Shown here: piece by piece, positions 51,636-60,602 of the stretch
Position numbering within the stretch: position 1 is the stretch's first letter
Layout: the number at the start of each line of letters is the position of its first letter
Assembly (NCBI RefSeq): GCF_014650555.1
Contig: NZ_BMVE01000002.1
Coordinates: 995,807 to 1,059,806 of the forward strand
Length of the DNA: 64,000 nt
Source of the DNA: Streptomyces goshikiensis
GTDB lineage: Bacteria; Actinomycetota; Actinomycetes; Streptomycetales; Streptomycetaceae
Direction: 5' to 3'
Made by a program: the position numbers and the translations under genes
Notes under the pieces: model-generated
The model's input: only the letters and a program-made list of their open reading frames with translations
The model's database searches: none
Told to the model about the DNA's origin: nothing

Positions 51636-53051
51636 TCAGGCCCCCGCCCCCGCAGGCCAGTGCCGGCCCCACGCCTCCTCCGCCTCCACCTGTGCCGCCA
51701 GTGACAGCAGCAGCGGCTCCGAGTGGCCCGGGCCGAGGAGTTGGGCGCCCAGGGGGAGGCCGTCCGGGGTGAAGCCCGCGGGGATGTTGATCCCCGGCCA
51801 GCCCAGGACGTTCCAGGTCCAGGCGTACGGGCACGCGGCGATCATCGCCCGGTCGGTGTCCAGCGCTCCGAGTCCGGCCAGGGCCCCGATGCGCAGCGGT
51901 GGTGTGGCCGTCGTCGGCGTGAGGACCACGTCGAAGCGGCCGAAGATCTCCCCGACCCGGCGGCGCAGTGCTCCCTCCGCCCGGCGGGAGATCCGCAGCG
52001 GGAGCCCGCCCAGCAGGCGCCCCGTACGCACCGCCTCCCGCGTGCGGGGGTCCAGCAGGGCGGGGTCGGGCACCCGGGACGCGAGGTCCCGTACGCCCGC
52101 GGTGGCCCGGGGGGTGAAGGTCAGCCCGATCGGACCGTACCGGGGGTCCTCCGGGACCACCTCGTGGCCCAGCGCCTCCAGCCGCCCGGCGAGCCGTTCC
52201 ACCGCCGAACGGACCACGGGGTCCAGGCTCTTGGCCGTCGCGGTGAAGGCCATGCCGAAGGACAGCGCGATGCGCAGGCGGCGCGGCGCGCGCCGGGCGG
52301 CCTCGACGGCGGACACCTGCGGCGGGCGGTGCAGGTCGCCGGGGTCGGGGCCGCCGGCGGCGTCCAGCAGGAGCGCCGCGTCCGCGACGGTACGGGCCAG
52401 CACGCCGTTGACCGTCAGCCCGTGGAACGACTCGGGTTCCGGCCAGGTGGAGATGCGTCCCCGCTGCGGTTTCACGCCCACCAGGTGGGTCCAGGCCGCG
52501 GGGATCCGTACCGAGCCCGCCCCGTCGGATCCCAGCGCCGCCGGGACCAGCCCCGCGGCCACGGCGGCCGCCGAACCGCCGGACGAACCGCCCGGGGTGT
52601 AGTCCGGGTTCCAGGGGTTGCGGGTGTCCCCGAAGGCCGGGCCCTCGGTGAACGGCCACTGCCCCAGCTCCGGCGTCTGGGTCTTGCCCAGCACCACGGC
52701 GCCGGCCGCGCGCAGCCTGCGTACCGCCTCGCTGTCGGCGGACTTGGGCGGGAACTCCCCGGCGCAGCCGAAGGAGGTCGGCTCCCCGGCCACGTCCATG
52801 TCGTCCTTGACGGCCAGCGGAACCCCGAGCAGCGGCAGTCGCTCGCCCGCGGCCAGCCGCCGGTCCGCGGCGTCGGCCTCCGCGAGCGCGGCCTCGGCGC
52901 GTACGATCCGGAAGGCGTTGAGGAAGGGCTGCGCAGCCTCGATCCGGACCAGGGCGTCCTCGGTCAACTGGCGCGCGGACACGGCTCCTTCGGCGAGGGC
53001 GGTCGCCATCTCCACCAAGCCGGCGCGTGTGGAAACAGACGGAACCGACAT
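51636..53051 (-). CDS. Amidase-signature family hydrolase
   Basis: 471 residues from ATG 53051 with GGGGAGG five bases upstream. The Ser-cisSer-Lys triad is clear: Lys82 in LAVKDDMD, Ser156/Ser157 in YTPGGSSGGS and Ser180 in GSDGAGSVRIPA. PLLGVPLAVKDDMDVAGEPT and TRNPWNPDYTPGGSSGGSAA are standard blocks. Hydrolyses a carboxamide; substrate unknown. A perfect 12-bp palindrome lies 15 bases upstream of the ATG. Confidence 0.92.
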   Translation of the reverse strand: MSVPSVSTRAGLVEMATALAEGAVSARQLTEDALVRIEAAQPFLNAFRIVRAEAALAEADAADRRLAAGERLPLLGVPLAVKDDMDVAGEPTSFGCAGEFPPKSADSEAVRRLRAAGAVVLGKTQTPELGQWPFTEGPAFGDTRNPWNPDYTPGGSSGGSAAAVAAGLVPAALGSDGAGSVRIPAAWTHLVGVKPQRGRISTWPEPESFHGLTVNGVLARTVADAALLLDAAGGPDPGDLHRPPQVSAVEAARRAPRRLRIALSFGMAFTATAKSLDPVVRSAVERLAGRLEALGHEVVPEDPRYGPIGLTFTPRATAGVRDLASRVPDPALLDPRTREAVRTGRLLGGLPLRISRRAEGALRRRVGEIFGRFDVVLTPTTATPPLRIGALAGLGALDTDRAMIAACPYAWTWNVLGWPGINIPAGFTPDGLPLGAQLLGPGHSEPLLLSLAAQVEAEEAWGRHWPAGAGA

Positions 53052-53065
53052 CGGACCTCCCCAGT

Positions 53066-53077
53066 TACCGATCGGTA
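53066..53077. promoter_or_regulatory. TACCGATCGGTA operator, TetR type
   Basis: A perfect 12-bp palindrome between the amidase start and its presumed promoter. The ACCGATCGGT core is common in TetR-family operators. No TetR gene is adjacent; the nearest regulator is a LacI type. Confidence 0.6.
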
Positions 53078-53109
53078 GGAAGACAGTAACGGGGGAGGTC
53101 CGGCCCTGA

Positions 53110-53274
53110 CTAGATCCGGCCCGCCGGCGAGGTGGCGAAGAGCGCGGAGACCCCCGCGATCAGGCCGAAGTCGGAGCCCTGTTCGCGGGGCGACGTGCCC
53201 GCCCCGGACACAGGCTGCGACGCATGCGACGCATACGACGGGGCGACGGCACGGCGGGACACGTAAGCGCGCAC
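53110..53274 (-). CDS. Possible 54-codon gene
   Basis: GTG 53274 to TAG 53110, with streptomycete-like codon usage throughout. The product starts VRAYVSRRAVAPSYASHASQ and ends with a mildly hydrophobic LIAGVSALFATSPAGRI. No ribosome-binding site is evident; GTG 53262 is an alternative. It lies upstream of and codirectional with the amidase gene. No family recognised. Confidence 0.35.
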   Translation of the reverse strand: MRAYVSRRAVAPSYASHASQPVSGAGTSPREQGSDFGLIAGVSALFATSPAGRI

Positions 53275-53398
53275 TTCGGTGAACGAGCCGCGACAGCAGC
53301 ATTACTCGTGCCAATGACTCGTGTAACCACTCCACAGCACCCATTTCCGGCCATCTGTCAGCCCCGGGCCGCAACGGGTCTGGAAGGATGCCACGGCA

Positions 53399-54514
53399 AT
53401 GTCTCAGTCATCGAAGCCGCCGAAGCCGTCGAATTCACCCAAGCCACCCAAGCCGCCGAAGTCGACGCAGCGGCGGACCATCCCGCCGGCACCGGCCACC
53501 CCGTCCCCCGTGCCGACCAGCGCCGACGTGGCCCGCCTCGCCGGCGTCTCCCGCGCGACGGTTTCGTACGTCCTGAACAACGCGGAAGCCGTACGCATCA
53601 GCGAGCCGACCCGGCGCAAGGTCCGGGAGGCCGCCGAGGAACTCGGGTACGTCCCGCACGCCGCCGCCCGGAGCCTGCGTGCCGGGCACACCCGGATCGT
53701 GCTGCTGCCGATCTCGCAGGTGCCGGTGGGCCCGCTCTACAGTGCCTTCTTCAACGAGCTCCAGTGGGCCCTGCGCCGCCTCGACTACACCGTCGTCCAG
53801 TACGGCAGCCTCGGGCTCAGCGGGGACGAGGCGGCGCGCGCCTGGGCCGAGCTGCGGCCCGTCGCGGTGATCTCCCTCGGCGAGATCGCCCTGTCCGCGC
53901 ACAACGTCGCTACCCTCAAGCGGGCCGGGGCGCGCGCGGTGATAACCCTGGGACCGGTGGGAGTGCCGGGTGCGCACGCGCTGGGCATGGACCAGACGGA
54001 GGTGGGCGCGCGGGCCGCGGAGCACCTGATCGGGCGGGGGCACCGCCGGATCGGCGTGGTCGTCCCGGAGGAGGCCGGCCTGGAGCTGTTCTCCGCGCCG
54101 CGGCTGGCGGGAGCCCGGTCCGCAGTGACCGCGGCCGCCGAGGCCGGTGGCATCGACATCGGCATCGAACAGCTCGCCATGTCCTACACCGAGGAGTCGG
54201 CCGCCGGGCTCGCCGCCCGGTGGCGTTCGCTCGGCCTGGACGCGGTGTTCGCGTACAACGACGAGTACGCGATGCTGCTCATGCGGGCCCTCCAGGACGA
54301 GGGGCTGCGGATGCCGGAGGACGTCGCCGTCATCGGCGCCGACGACCTGCTCATCGGGCGGCTGCTGCGGCCCCGGCTGAGCACGGTGCAGATCGGGATG
54401 CCGACCGGTGACCACCTGGCCTCGCTGGTGGACCAGGCGGTCCGCGAGCCGTCGGAGCTCACACAACGGCACGACCTGATGACGGCCATGGCCCTCCACC
54501 GAGACTCAACCTGA
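53399..54514 (+). CDS. LacI-family transcriptional regulator
   Basis: 371 residues from ATG 53399. An unusual Pro/Lys/Ser tail (KPPKPSNSPKPPKPPKS) precedes the HTH: SADVARLAGVSRATVSYVLN, then EPTRRKVREAAEELGYVPHA with the minor-groove hinge. The periplasmic-binding-like domain follows (about 95-365). A carbohydrate or other small-molecule effector is expected; the target genes could be the amidase or the downstream thiolase set. GGAAGG stands 11 bases before the ATG. Confidence 0.9.
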   Translation: MSQSSKPPKPSNSPKPPKPPKSTQRRTIPPAPATPSPVPTSADVARLAGVSRATVSYVLNNAEAVRISEPTRRKVREAAEELGYVPHAAARSLRAGHTRIVLLPISQVPVGPLYSAFFNELQWALRRLDYTVVQYGSLGLSGDEAARAWAELRPVAVISLGEIALSAHNVATLKRAGARAVITLGPVGVPGAHALGMDQTEVGARAAEHLIGRGHRRIGVVVPEEAGLELFSAPRLAGARSAVTAAAEAGGIDIGIEQLAMSYTEESAAGLAARWRSLGLDAVFAYNDEYAMLLMRALQDEGLRMPEDVAVIGADDLLIGRLLRPRLSTVQIGMPTGDHLASLVDQAVREPSELTQRHDLMTAMALHRDST

Positions 54515-54651
54515 CCCTCCGCGCCCCGCCGCTGCCGGAACCGCCCCACCCCACCCCACCCCGGCCCAGCAGGCCCGGCCCGCCCCCGCCCCCGACCGGC
54601 GGTCGCCTCGTCAGGCCGGGATCGGTTCCCCCAGGTCGGCTCAGGGGAGCG

Positions 54652-54681
54652 TTGACAGTCGGTCGTCGGCGGACGGAGACT
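54652..54681 (+). promoter_or_regulatory. Candidate promoter of the thiolase gene
   Basis: A perfect TTGACA -35 at 54652-54657, with a weak -10 GAGACT 18 bases later (54676-54681). About 100 bases before the thiolase ATG. Confidence 0.45.
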
Positions 54682-54779
54682 TCGGGCGCGCCCTACCGGG
54701 CGTCCCGGCGTCGTCCCCCGGTGCCCATCCCGGCACCGGCCGCGCCGCCGCCCGTACGGATCCGCCCAGGAGAGCCCCG

Positions 54780-55979
54780 ATGAGCATCCGCACCGTCCGC
54801 GACGTGTACGTCGTCGACGCCGTCCGCACCCCGATCGGCAAGTTCGGCGGCGCCTTCGCCAAGGTCCGGCCGGACGACCTCGCCGCGCACGTGGTCCGCG
54901 CGCTGGTGGACCGTACGCCCGACCTCGACCCGGCCCGCATCGACGATGTGGTCTTCGGCGACGCCAACGGCGCGGGCGAGGACAACCGCGACGTGGCGCG
55001 GATGGCCGTACTGCTCGCCGGGCTCCCGGTGACCGTCCCCGGTGTGACCGTCAACCGGCTCTGCGGTTCCGGCCTCGAAGCCGTGATCCAGGCCGCCCGC
55101 GCGATCGCGCTCGGCGATGCCTCGGTGGCGATCGCGGGCGGGGTCGAGTCCATGACCCGGGCCCCCTGGGTGGTCCAGAAGCCGGAGCGGGCGTTCCCCG
55201 CCGGTCACCAGGAGATGTGGTCGACCACCCTCGGCTGGCGGATGACCAACCCGCGGATGCCCGCGGAGTGGACGATCTCCCTCGGAGAGAGCGCCGAACT
55301 CATCGCCGAGAAGTACGGGATCAGCCGGGAGGCGCAGGACCGCTTCGCGCTGGAGAGCCACCGCAAGGCCGCCGACGCCTGGGCGGCGGGGCTGTACGAC
55401 AAGGAGGTCGTGCCGTACCCGGGCGTGGACCTGGTCCGGGACGAGTGCGTCCGGGAGGGTTCCACCCCCGAGGCGCTGGCCCGGCTGAAGCCGGTCTTCC
55501 GGACGGACGGCACCGGTACGGTCACGGCCGCGAACTCCTCCCCGCTCAACGACGGCGCCGCCGCGCTGCTGCTGACCGACGAGGCGGGCCTGGCGGCCAC
55601 CGGCCGGGAGCCGCTCGCCCGGATCAGCGCCTCCGCGGTCACCGGGATCGAGCCGCAGTTCTTCGGGCTCGGTCCGGTCGAGGCCGTCCAGAACGCGCTG
55701 GCCAAGGCCGGCCGCAGCCTGGGCGACCTCGGGGTCTTCGAGCTCAACGAGGCGTTCGCGGCGCAGGCGTTGGGCTGCCTGGAGGCATGGCCCGAGCTGG
55801 ACCGCGCCGTGCTGAACCCGCGTGGCGGGGCCATCGCCATCGGCCACCCGCTGGGCGCGTCGGGCGCCCGGCTCGCGGGGTCGGTCGCGCACCAGCTGGC
55901 GGCGGCGGGCTCCGGTACCGGTATGGCGGCGCTGTGCATCGGCGTCGGGCAGGGCATCGCGCTGGTCCTCGAACGCTGA
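54780..55979 (+). CDS. Acetyl-CoA C-acyltransferase (thiolase)
   Basis: 399 residues from ATG 54780 (AGGAGAG upstream). VVDAVRTPIGKFGGAFAKVR, active-site Cys95 in TVNRLCGSGLEAV, FELNEAFAAQALGCLEAWPE, AIAIGHPLGASGARLAGSVA and CIGVGQG are the thiolase motifs, including His and the second Cys. GNAGENN-type variant GDANGAGEDNRDVARM is close to that of beta-ketoadipyl-CoA thiolases (PcaF/PaaJ). Degradative beta-oxidation or aromatic catabolism is inferred, in keeping with the nearby aldehyde dehydrogenase. Confidence 0.93.
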   Translation: MSIRTVRDVYVVDAVRTPIGKFGGAFAKVRPDDLAAHVVRALVDRTPDLDPARIDDVVFGDANGAGEDNRDVARMAVLLAGLPVTVPGVTVNRLCGSGLEAVIQAARAIALGDASVAIAGGVESMTRAPWVVQKPERAFPAGHQEMWSTTLGWRMTNPRMPAEWTISLGESAELIAEKYGISREAQDRFALESHRKAADAWAAGLYDKEVVPYPGVDLVRDECVREGSTPEALARLKPVFRTDGTGTVTAANSSPLNDGAAALLLTDEAGLAATGREPLARISASAVTGIEPQFFGLGPVEAVQNALAKAGRSLGDLGVFELNEAFAAQALGCLEAWPELDRAVLNPRGGAIAIGHPLGASGARLAGSVAHQLAAAGSGTGMAALCIGVGQGIALVLER

Positions 55980-55984
55980 CGGAG

Positions 55985-56073
55985 GCTGATCAGGGGCTGA
56001 CCGGGGCTGACCGGGGCTGACCAGGGCTGACTGCGGCGGAGCGGAGACGCGCAGGCGCGCAGGCGCGCAGGCG
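55985..56073. repeat. Two short tandem arrays: 10-bp and 8-bp
   Basis: GGGGCTGACC-type 10-base units in exact register from 55985 to 56031, then three CGCGCAGG-type 8-base units at about 56049-56073. The remaining DNA to 56299 holds no gene. An AT-richer TTGACGGG (minus strand, near 56170) is the only other feature. Confidence 0.75.
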
Positions 56074-56299
56074 AGGGTCGGAGACGCGGATCGAAGGCGG
56101 GCGCGGGGCCGGGTTCGGGCCCCGCCCCGCCCGCGCCGGTCGATCGTTTCCGGTCATCGCGTCCCGTCAACTGCCCAATAACTGAACAGAAGTGGTGCCC
56201 CCGGTCTGGCACGATGGCGCGTGCCGCGGCCCGCCGCCCCACCGCCCGCCGCGCCCGCCCCCCGCCGATCCCGCCGATCCCCACCGGAGGCCCCGCGCC

Positions 56300-57739
56300 A
56301 TGCCGCTCCTCGACCCGACGCTCTGGCAGGACGGACCCACCCTCACCGGCGGTACCGCCCCCGTCGTCGAACCCGCGACCGGGCGTACCCTCGCCACCAT
56401 CGGCCTCGCCGCGCCCGCCGACGTCGCGGAGGCCGCCGTACGCGCCCGGGCCGCGCAGGACGGCTGGGGGCGGGCCACCCACCTGGAGCGAGCGGCGGTG
56501 CTGCGCCGCGCCGGGGACCTGTTCGCCGCGCACGCCGACGAGCTGCGCGAATGGATCGTGCGGGAGTCCGGCTCTATACCCGGCAAGGGCGACTTCGAGC
56601 TGCACGTCGCCGCCCAGGAATGCTACGAGGCCGCCGCCCTGGCCTCGCGCCCGGTCGGCCAGGTGCTGCCGAGCGAGGCGCCCCGGCTGTCCTTCACCCG
56701 CCGGGTCCCGGCCGGGGTGGTCGGCGTCATCGCCCCGTTCAACGCCCCGCTGATCCTGTCGATCCGCTCGGTCGCGCCGGCGCTCGCGCTCGGGAACGCG
56801 GTCCTGCTCAAGCCGGACCGCCGTACCGCCGTCTGCGGCGGGCTTGCGCTCGCCGCCGTCTTCGCGGCCGCCGGGCTCCCGGCCGGGCTGTTGCAGGTGC
56901 TGCCCGGCGGCGGCGAGACGGGGGCCGCCGTGGTCGCCGACCCCCGGGTACGGGTGGTGTCCTTCACCGGATCCACGGCCAGCGGCCGCGCCGTCGGCGA
57001 ACTGGCGGGCCGTCACCTCAAGCGCGCGCACCTGGAGTTGGGCGGCAACTCCGCCCTCGTCGTACTCCGGGACGCGGATGTGGAGGCCGCCGTCGCCCAG
57101 GCCTCCTGGGGCACCTTCTTCCACCAGGGCCAGATCTGCATGACCGCGGGGCGCCACCTCGTCCACGCCTCGCTGTACGACGAGTACGTCGAGCGGCTCG
57201 CCGCGCGGGCCGAGGAGCTCGCGGTGGGCGACCCCCACCGCGAGCGCGTGCACCTGGGCCCGCTGATCGACCGCGCCCAGCTGGAGCGGGTTCACGCGCT
57301 GGTGGAGGCCAGCACGGCGCAGGGCGCCAAGCTCGTCGCGGGCGGCACCCACCGGGACCTGTTCTACCGGCCCACCGTGCTCGCCGGGGTCACCGACGAG
57401 ACCCCCGCCTACGCGCAGGAGGTCTTCGGCCCGGTCGCGCCCGTACGGTCTTTCGCGACGGAGGAGGAGGCGGTCGCGCTGGCCTCGGAGGGCCCGTACG
57501 GACTGTCCCTCGGCATCGTCACCCGGGACACGGCGCGCGGGCTGGCCCTCGCGGACCGGATCCCGACCGGGATCGCGCACATCAACGACCAGACGGTGAA
57601 CGACGAGGCCGTGGCCCCCTTCGGCGGGGTCGGCGCCTCCGGCACGGGCGCGCGGTTCGGCGGCGAGGCGAACCTGGACGCCTTCACCGAGCTGCGCTGG
57701 ACCACGACCCGCGCCACGCCGGCCGGCCACCCCTTCTGA
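56300..57739 (+). CDS. Aldehyde dehydrogenase, benzaldehyde/vanillin type
   Basis: 479 residues from ATG 56300 (GGAGG nine bases upstream); the earlier in-frame start at 56192 adds only Ala/Pro/Arg. VVGVIAPFNAPLILSIRSVA, VVSFTGSTASGRAVGELAG, LELGGNSALVVLRDADVEAA (general base Glu) and FFHQGQICMTAGRHLVH (catalytic Cys) are ALDH motifs, and the QGQIC variant is that of benzaldehyde/vanillin dehydrogenases. NAD(P)-dependent oxidation of aromatic aldehydes is inferred. Followed by thioredoxin. Confidence 0.92.
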   Translation: MPLLDPTLWQDGPTLTGGTAPVVEPATGRTLATIGLAAPADVAEAAVRARAAQDGWGRATHLERAAVLRRAGDLFAAHADELREWIVRESGSIPGKGDFELHVAAQECYEAAALASRPVGQVLPSEAPRLSFTRRVPAGVVGVIAPFNAPLILSIRSVAPALALGNAVLLKPDRRTAVCGGLALAAVFAAAGLPAGLLQVLPGGGETGAAVVADPRVRVVSFTGSTASGRAVGELAGRHLKRAHLELGGNSALVVLRDADVEAAVAQASWGTFFHQGQICMTAGRHLVHASLYDEYVERLAARAEELAVGDPHRERVHLGPLIDRAQLERVHALVEASTAQGAKLVAGGTHRDLFYRPTVLAGVTDETPAYAQEVFGPVAPVRSFATEEEAVALASEGPYGLSLGIVTRDTARGLALADRIPTGIAHINDQTVNDEAVAPFGGVGASGTGARFGGEANLDAFTELRWTTTRATPAGHPF

Positions 57740-57803
57740 GGAATGCCCCGGGCGCGTACGTCGTTCACCGAGCACAGGAACCACTCAGGAGGTCTGGAGA
57801 ACC

Positions 57804-58211
57804 GTGGCAACAGTCGAGCTCACCAAGGAGAACTTCGACCAGACGGTCAGCGAGAACCCGTTCGTGCTGATCGACTTCTGGGCCGGGTGGTGCAGGCCCT
57901 GCCTGCAGTTCGCCCCCGTCTACGAGAAGGCCGCGACCGCCAACCCGGACCTGGTCTTCGCCAAGGTGGACACGGAGGCCCAGCAGGAGCTGGCCGCCGC
58001 CTTCGACATCACCTCGATCCCCACCCTGATGATCGTCCGGGACCAGGTGGCCATCTTCGCGCAGCCCGGCGCCCTGCCCGAGGCCGCGCTGACGGACCTG
58101 ATAGGCCAGGCCCGCGCGCTCGACATGGACGAGGTCCGCGCCAAGATCGCCGCCGAGCAGGACAAGGCGGCATCGGCCGGCGAGCCCGGGTCCGGCACGC
58201 CGGAGGCCTGA
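57804..58211 (+). CDS. Thioredoxin, WCRPC active site
   Basis: 135 residues from GTG 57804. ATVELTKENFDQTVSENPFV, FWAGWCRPC (Cys30/Cys33) with Arg in place of the usual Gly, and cis-Pro in ITSIPTLMI. The C-terminus is extended by about 30 Ala/Glu-rich residues. The WCRPC motif should shift the redox potential from that of classic thioredoxin. Immediately upstream of an FAD-disulfide-type oxidoreductase gene. Confidence 0.9.
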   Translation: MATVELTKENFDQTVSENPFVLIDFWAGWCRPCLQFAPVYEKAATANPDLVFAKVDTEAQQELAAAFDITSIPTLMIVRDQVAIFAQPGALPEAALTDLIGQARALDMDEVRAKIAAEQDKAASAGEPGSGTPEA

Positions 58212-58254
58212 GATTGCGCGACACGGCGCCCGGCCTGCGGTGACACTGGTCCGT

Positions 58255-59685
58255 ATGACCGAAGCCGTGGAGTACGACGTCGTAGTGCTCGGCGGGGGCC
58301 CGGTCGGCGAGAACGTCGCCGACCGGACCCGCGCCGCCGGGCTCAGCACCGCCCTCGTGGAGAGCGAGCTCGTTGGCGGGGAGTGCTCGTACTGGGCCTG
58401 CGTGCCGAGCAAGGCCCTGCTGCGCCCCGTGCTGGCGCGGGCGGACGCGCGCCGGGTCCCCGGTCTCGCGGGGGCCGTCGGGGGCCCGCTGGACACCGCC
58501 GCGGTGTTCGCGCACCGCGACTACTGGACCAACGACTGGAACGACGACGGCCAGCTCGACTGGCTCGGCTCGATCGGCGTCCACCTCTACCGGGGACACG
58601 GACGGCTGTACGGGTCCCGGAAGGTCGCGGTCACCAGCCCCGAGGGGGAGCATCACGTACTGTCCGCCCGACACGCGGTGGTCGTCTGCACCGGCACCCG
58701 GGCCGTGATCCCGGACGTGCCCGGGATCGCCGGGGCCCGGCCCTGGACCAGCCGCGAGGCGACGTCCGCCCGGGAGGTGCCGGGGCGGCTGCTCATCGTC
58801 GGCGGTTCGGTGGTCGCCGCAGAGATGGCCACCGCCTGGCAGGGCCTCGGCTCGCAGGTCACCGTGCTGGCGCGGGACTCCGGGCTGCTGCCCCGGATGG
58901 AGCCCTTCGCGGGCGAGCTGGTCGCCGAGGCGCTGCGCGAGGCCGGCGCGGTGGTCCGTACGGGGGTCTCGGTGGAGGCGGTCGTACGGGAGGGCTCGAC
59001 CGGGCCCGTACGGGTGGTGCTGCAGGGCGGCGAGACGCTGGAGGGCGACGAGCTGCTGATGGCGACGGGCCGGGCGCCGCGCACCGAGGACATCGGGCTG
59101 GAGACGGTCGGCCTGAAGCCGGGGGACTGGATCGCGGTCGACGACAGCTGCCGGGTGCCGGGGCACGACTGGCTGTACGCGGTGGGCGACGTCAACCACC
59201 GGGCGCTGCTCACCCATCAGGGCAAGTACCAGGCCCGGATCACGGGCGCCGTCATCGCCGCGCGCGCGGCGGGGTCCGGTGAGCTCGACACCTCGCGCTG
59301 GGGAGCGCACGTGGCGACCGCCGATACGGAGGCGCTCCCGCAGGCGGTGTTCACCGACCCGGAGGCGGCGGCCGTGGGACTGACCCTGGCGGAGGCGGGG
59401 CGGGCCGGGTACCGGGTGCGGGCGGTGGACTACGACCTCGGCAGGGTGTCCGGCGCGGGGCTGTACGCCGACGGGTACCGGGGGCGGGCCCGGATGGTCG
59501 TGGACCTGGACCGCGAGGTCCTGCTCGGCGTGACCTTCGTGGGGCCGGGCGCGGCCGAGCTGGTGCACGCGGCGACGATCGCGGTGGCGGGGGAGGTCCC
59601 GATCGCGCGGCTGTGGCACGCGGTGCCGTCGTTCCCGACGGTGAGCGAGATCTGGCTCAGGCTGCTGGAGGCGTACCGGGGGTAG
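58255..59685 (+). CDS. Pyridine nucleotide-disulfide oxidoreductase-like flavoprotein
   Basis: 476 residues from ATG 58255. FAD site VVVLGGGPVGENVADRTRAA; redox disulfide C44-x4-C49 in GGECSYWACVPSKALLR; NAD(P) site LLIVGGSVVAAEMATAWQGL; second FAD site WLYAVGDVNHRALLTHQGKY. The dimer interface reads VPSFPTVSEIW, where the lipoamide dehydrogenase HPTLSE would have the catalytic His; here that position is Phe. Thus the thiol chemistry is altered or lost. Possibly the partner of the thioredoxin next to it. Confidence 0.85.
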   Translation: MTEAVEYDVVVLGGGPVGENVADRTRAAGLSTALVESELVGGECSYWACVPSKALLRPVLARADARRVPGLAGAVGGPLDTAAVFAHRDYWTNDWNDDGQLDWLGSIGVHLYRGHGRLYGSRKVAVTSPEGEHHVLSARHAVVVCTGTRAVIPDVPGIAGARPWTSREATSAREVPGRLLIVGGSVVAAEMATAWQGLGSQVTVLARDSGLLPRMEPFAGELVAEALREAGAVVRTGVSVEAVVREGSTGPVRVVLQGGETLEGDELLMATGRAPRTEDIGLETVGLKPGDWIAVDDSCRVPGHDWLYAVGDVNHRALLTHQGKYQARITGAVIAARAAGSGELDTSRWGAHVATADTEALPQAVFTDPEAAAVGLTLAEAGRAGYRVRAVDYDLGRVSGAGLYADGYRGRARMVVDLDREVLLGVTFVGPGAAELVHAATIAVAGEVPIARLWHAVPSFPTVSEIWLRLLEAYRG

Positions 59686-59927
59686 GGCGGACGGCCGGTT
59701 CCGCGGCGCGGGCGCGGAACCGGGTGGTGGTGGGGGTTTCGGCCATATCGAGGGGGCGGGGGACGGGCGCCTCGGCGGGGCTTCGGGTCGTCGCCTGCCG
59801 CGCGAAGCCGCTGCGTGGCCCTGCTGCGCGGCCCCGCCCGGTGCCCGATGGCGATCCGCGCGGTGTCCCGGCGGCGGGCGCCGGTATCCGGCCGCGGTGA
59901 CGGCGCGGGGTTCGGCGAAGATCATGC

Positions 59928-59946
59928 TTAGGTTAGCCTTGCCTAA
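59928..59946 (+). promoter_or_regulatory. Iron box (DmdR/IdeR/DtxR-type)
   Basis: TTAGGTTAGCCTTGCCTAA matches 17 of 19 positions of the DtxR-family consensus, 35 bases before the downstream ATG. In streptomycetes DmdR1 represses such genes when iron is plentiful. The rest of the 59686-59981 gap shows no gene. Confidence 0.88.
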
Positions 59947-59981
59947 CTTGATCGAGCTCCCCATCGGAGAGGTGTCTTCCC

Positions 59982-60542
59982 ATGCGCGCCGCCCACCTGC
60001 CCCGTACGCCCCGCACCGCCGCCCGCCTCGTGGCCCGCGCCGCCTTCGCCGCCACCGCGGCCGTCGCGCTCGCGCTCGGGGTGGCCGGCTCCGCCTCCGC
60101 CGCCACCTCCACCCGTACCGTCACCGACGGCGGGACCACCTACCGGCTCAGCCTCACCGCACCCGGCACCGCCGCCGCGGCCGGCGAGAACATCACGGTC
60201 ACCGGCAGCGGCTACAACACCGGGCAGGGCATCTACGTGAGTCTGTGCGCGGTCAGCGGAGCGCCGGGCTCCGCCAAGCCGACGCCCTGCCTCGGCGGTT
60301 CGGACCAGGCGGGCACCACCGGCGCCTCGCACTGGGTCTCCAACGTCCTCGGCGGGACCCTGCCCAACACCTCGCGCTTCGGCGCGGGCGGCACCTTCAG
60401 CGTGACGATCCACGTCAAGGCCGACCTCGGCAACGGCCAGATATGCGGCGAGACGGTCGAGTGCGCCGTCGTCACCCGCGCGGACCACTTCAACTCGGGC
60501 AACCGCACGTACGACGTCCACGTCCCGGTGGCCTTCAACTAG
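59982..60542 (+). CDS. Iron-regulated secreted protein
   Basis: 186 residues from ATG 59982 (GGAGAGGTG upstream). Signal peptide about 1-40 ending ASA|ATS. The mature part is one strand-rich domain with ITVTGSGYNTGQGIYVSLCA and VHVPVAFN at the end, and two Cys pairs, resembling an Ig-like/neocarzinostatin-type fold. Family not firmly recognised. Its iron box and the downstream wall-anchored beta-propeller suggest a role in iron or haem capture at the surface, by inference only. Confidence 0.8.
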   Translation: MRAAHLPRTPRTAARLVARAAFAATAAVALALGVAGSASAATSTRTVTDGGTTYRLSLTAPGTAAAAGENITVTGSGYNTGQGIYVSLCAVSGAPGSAKPTPCLGGSDQAGTTGASHWVSNVLGGTLPNTSRFGAGGTFSVTIHVKADLGNGQICGETVECAVVTRADHFNSGNRTYDVHVPVAFN

Positions 60543-60602
60543 CCCTGCTCCGACGGCCTTGTCCGCCGCCGCTGCCGCCGTTCGCCGCCTGCCGAGGAAG
60601 TC

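Noticed and set aside
51306..51704. ORF in the right inverted repeat with a partner ORF in the left copy (49422-49712)
   Set aside because: Both begin MRLT and share a stretch, but the frames diverge after the indel and the ends are unrelated. More likely non-coding.
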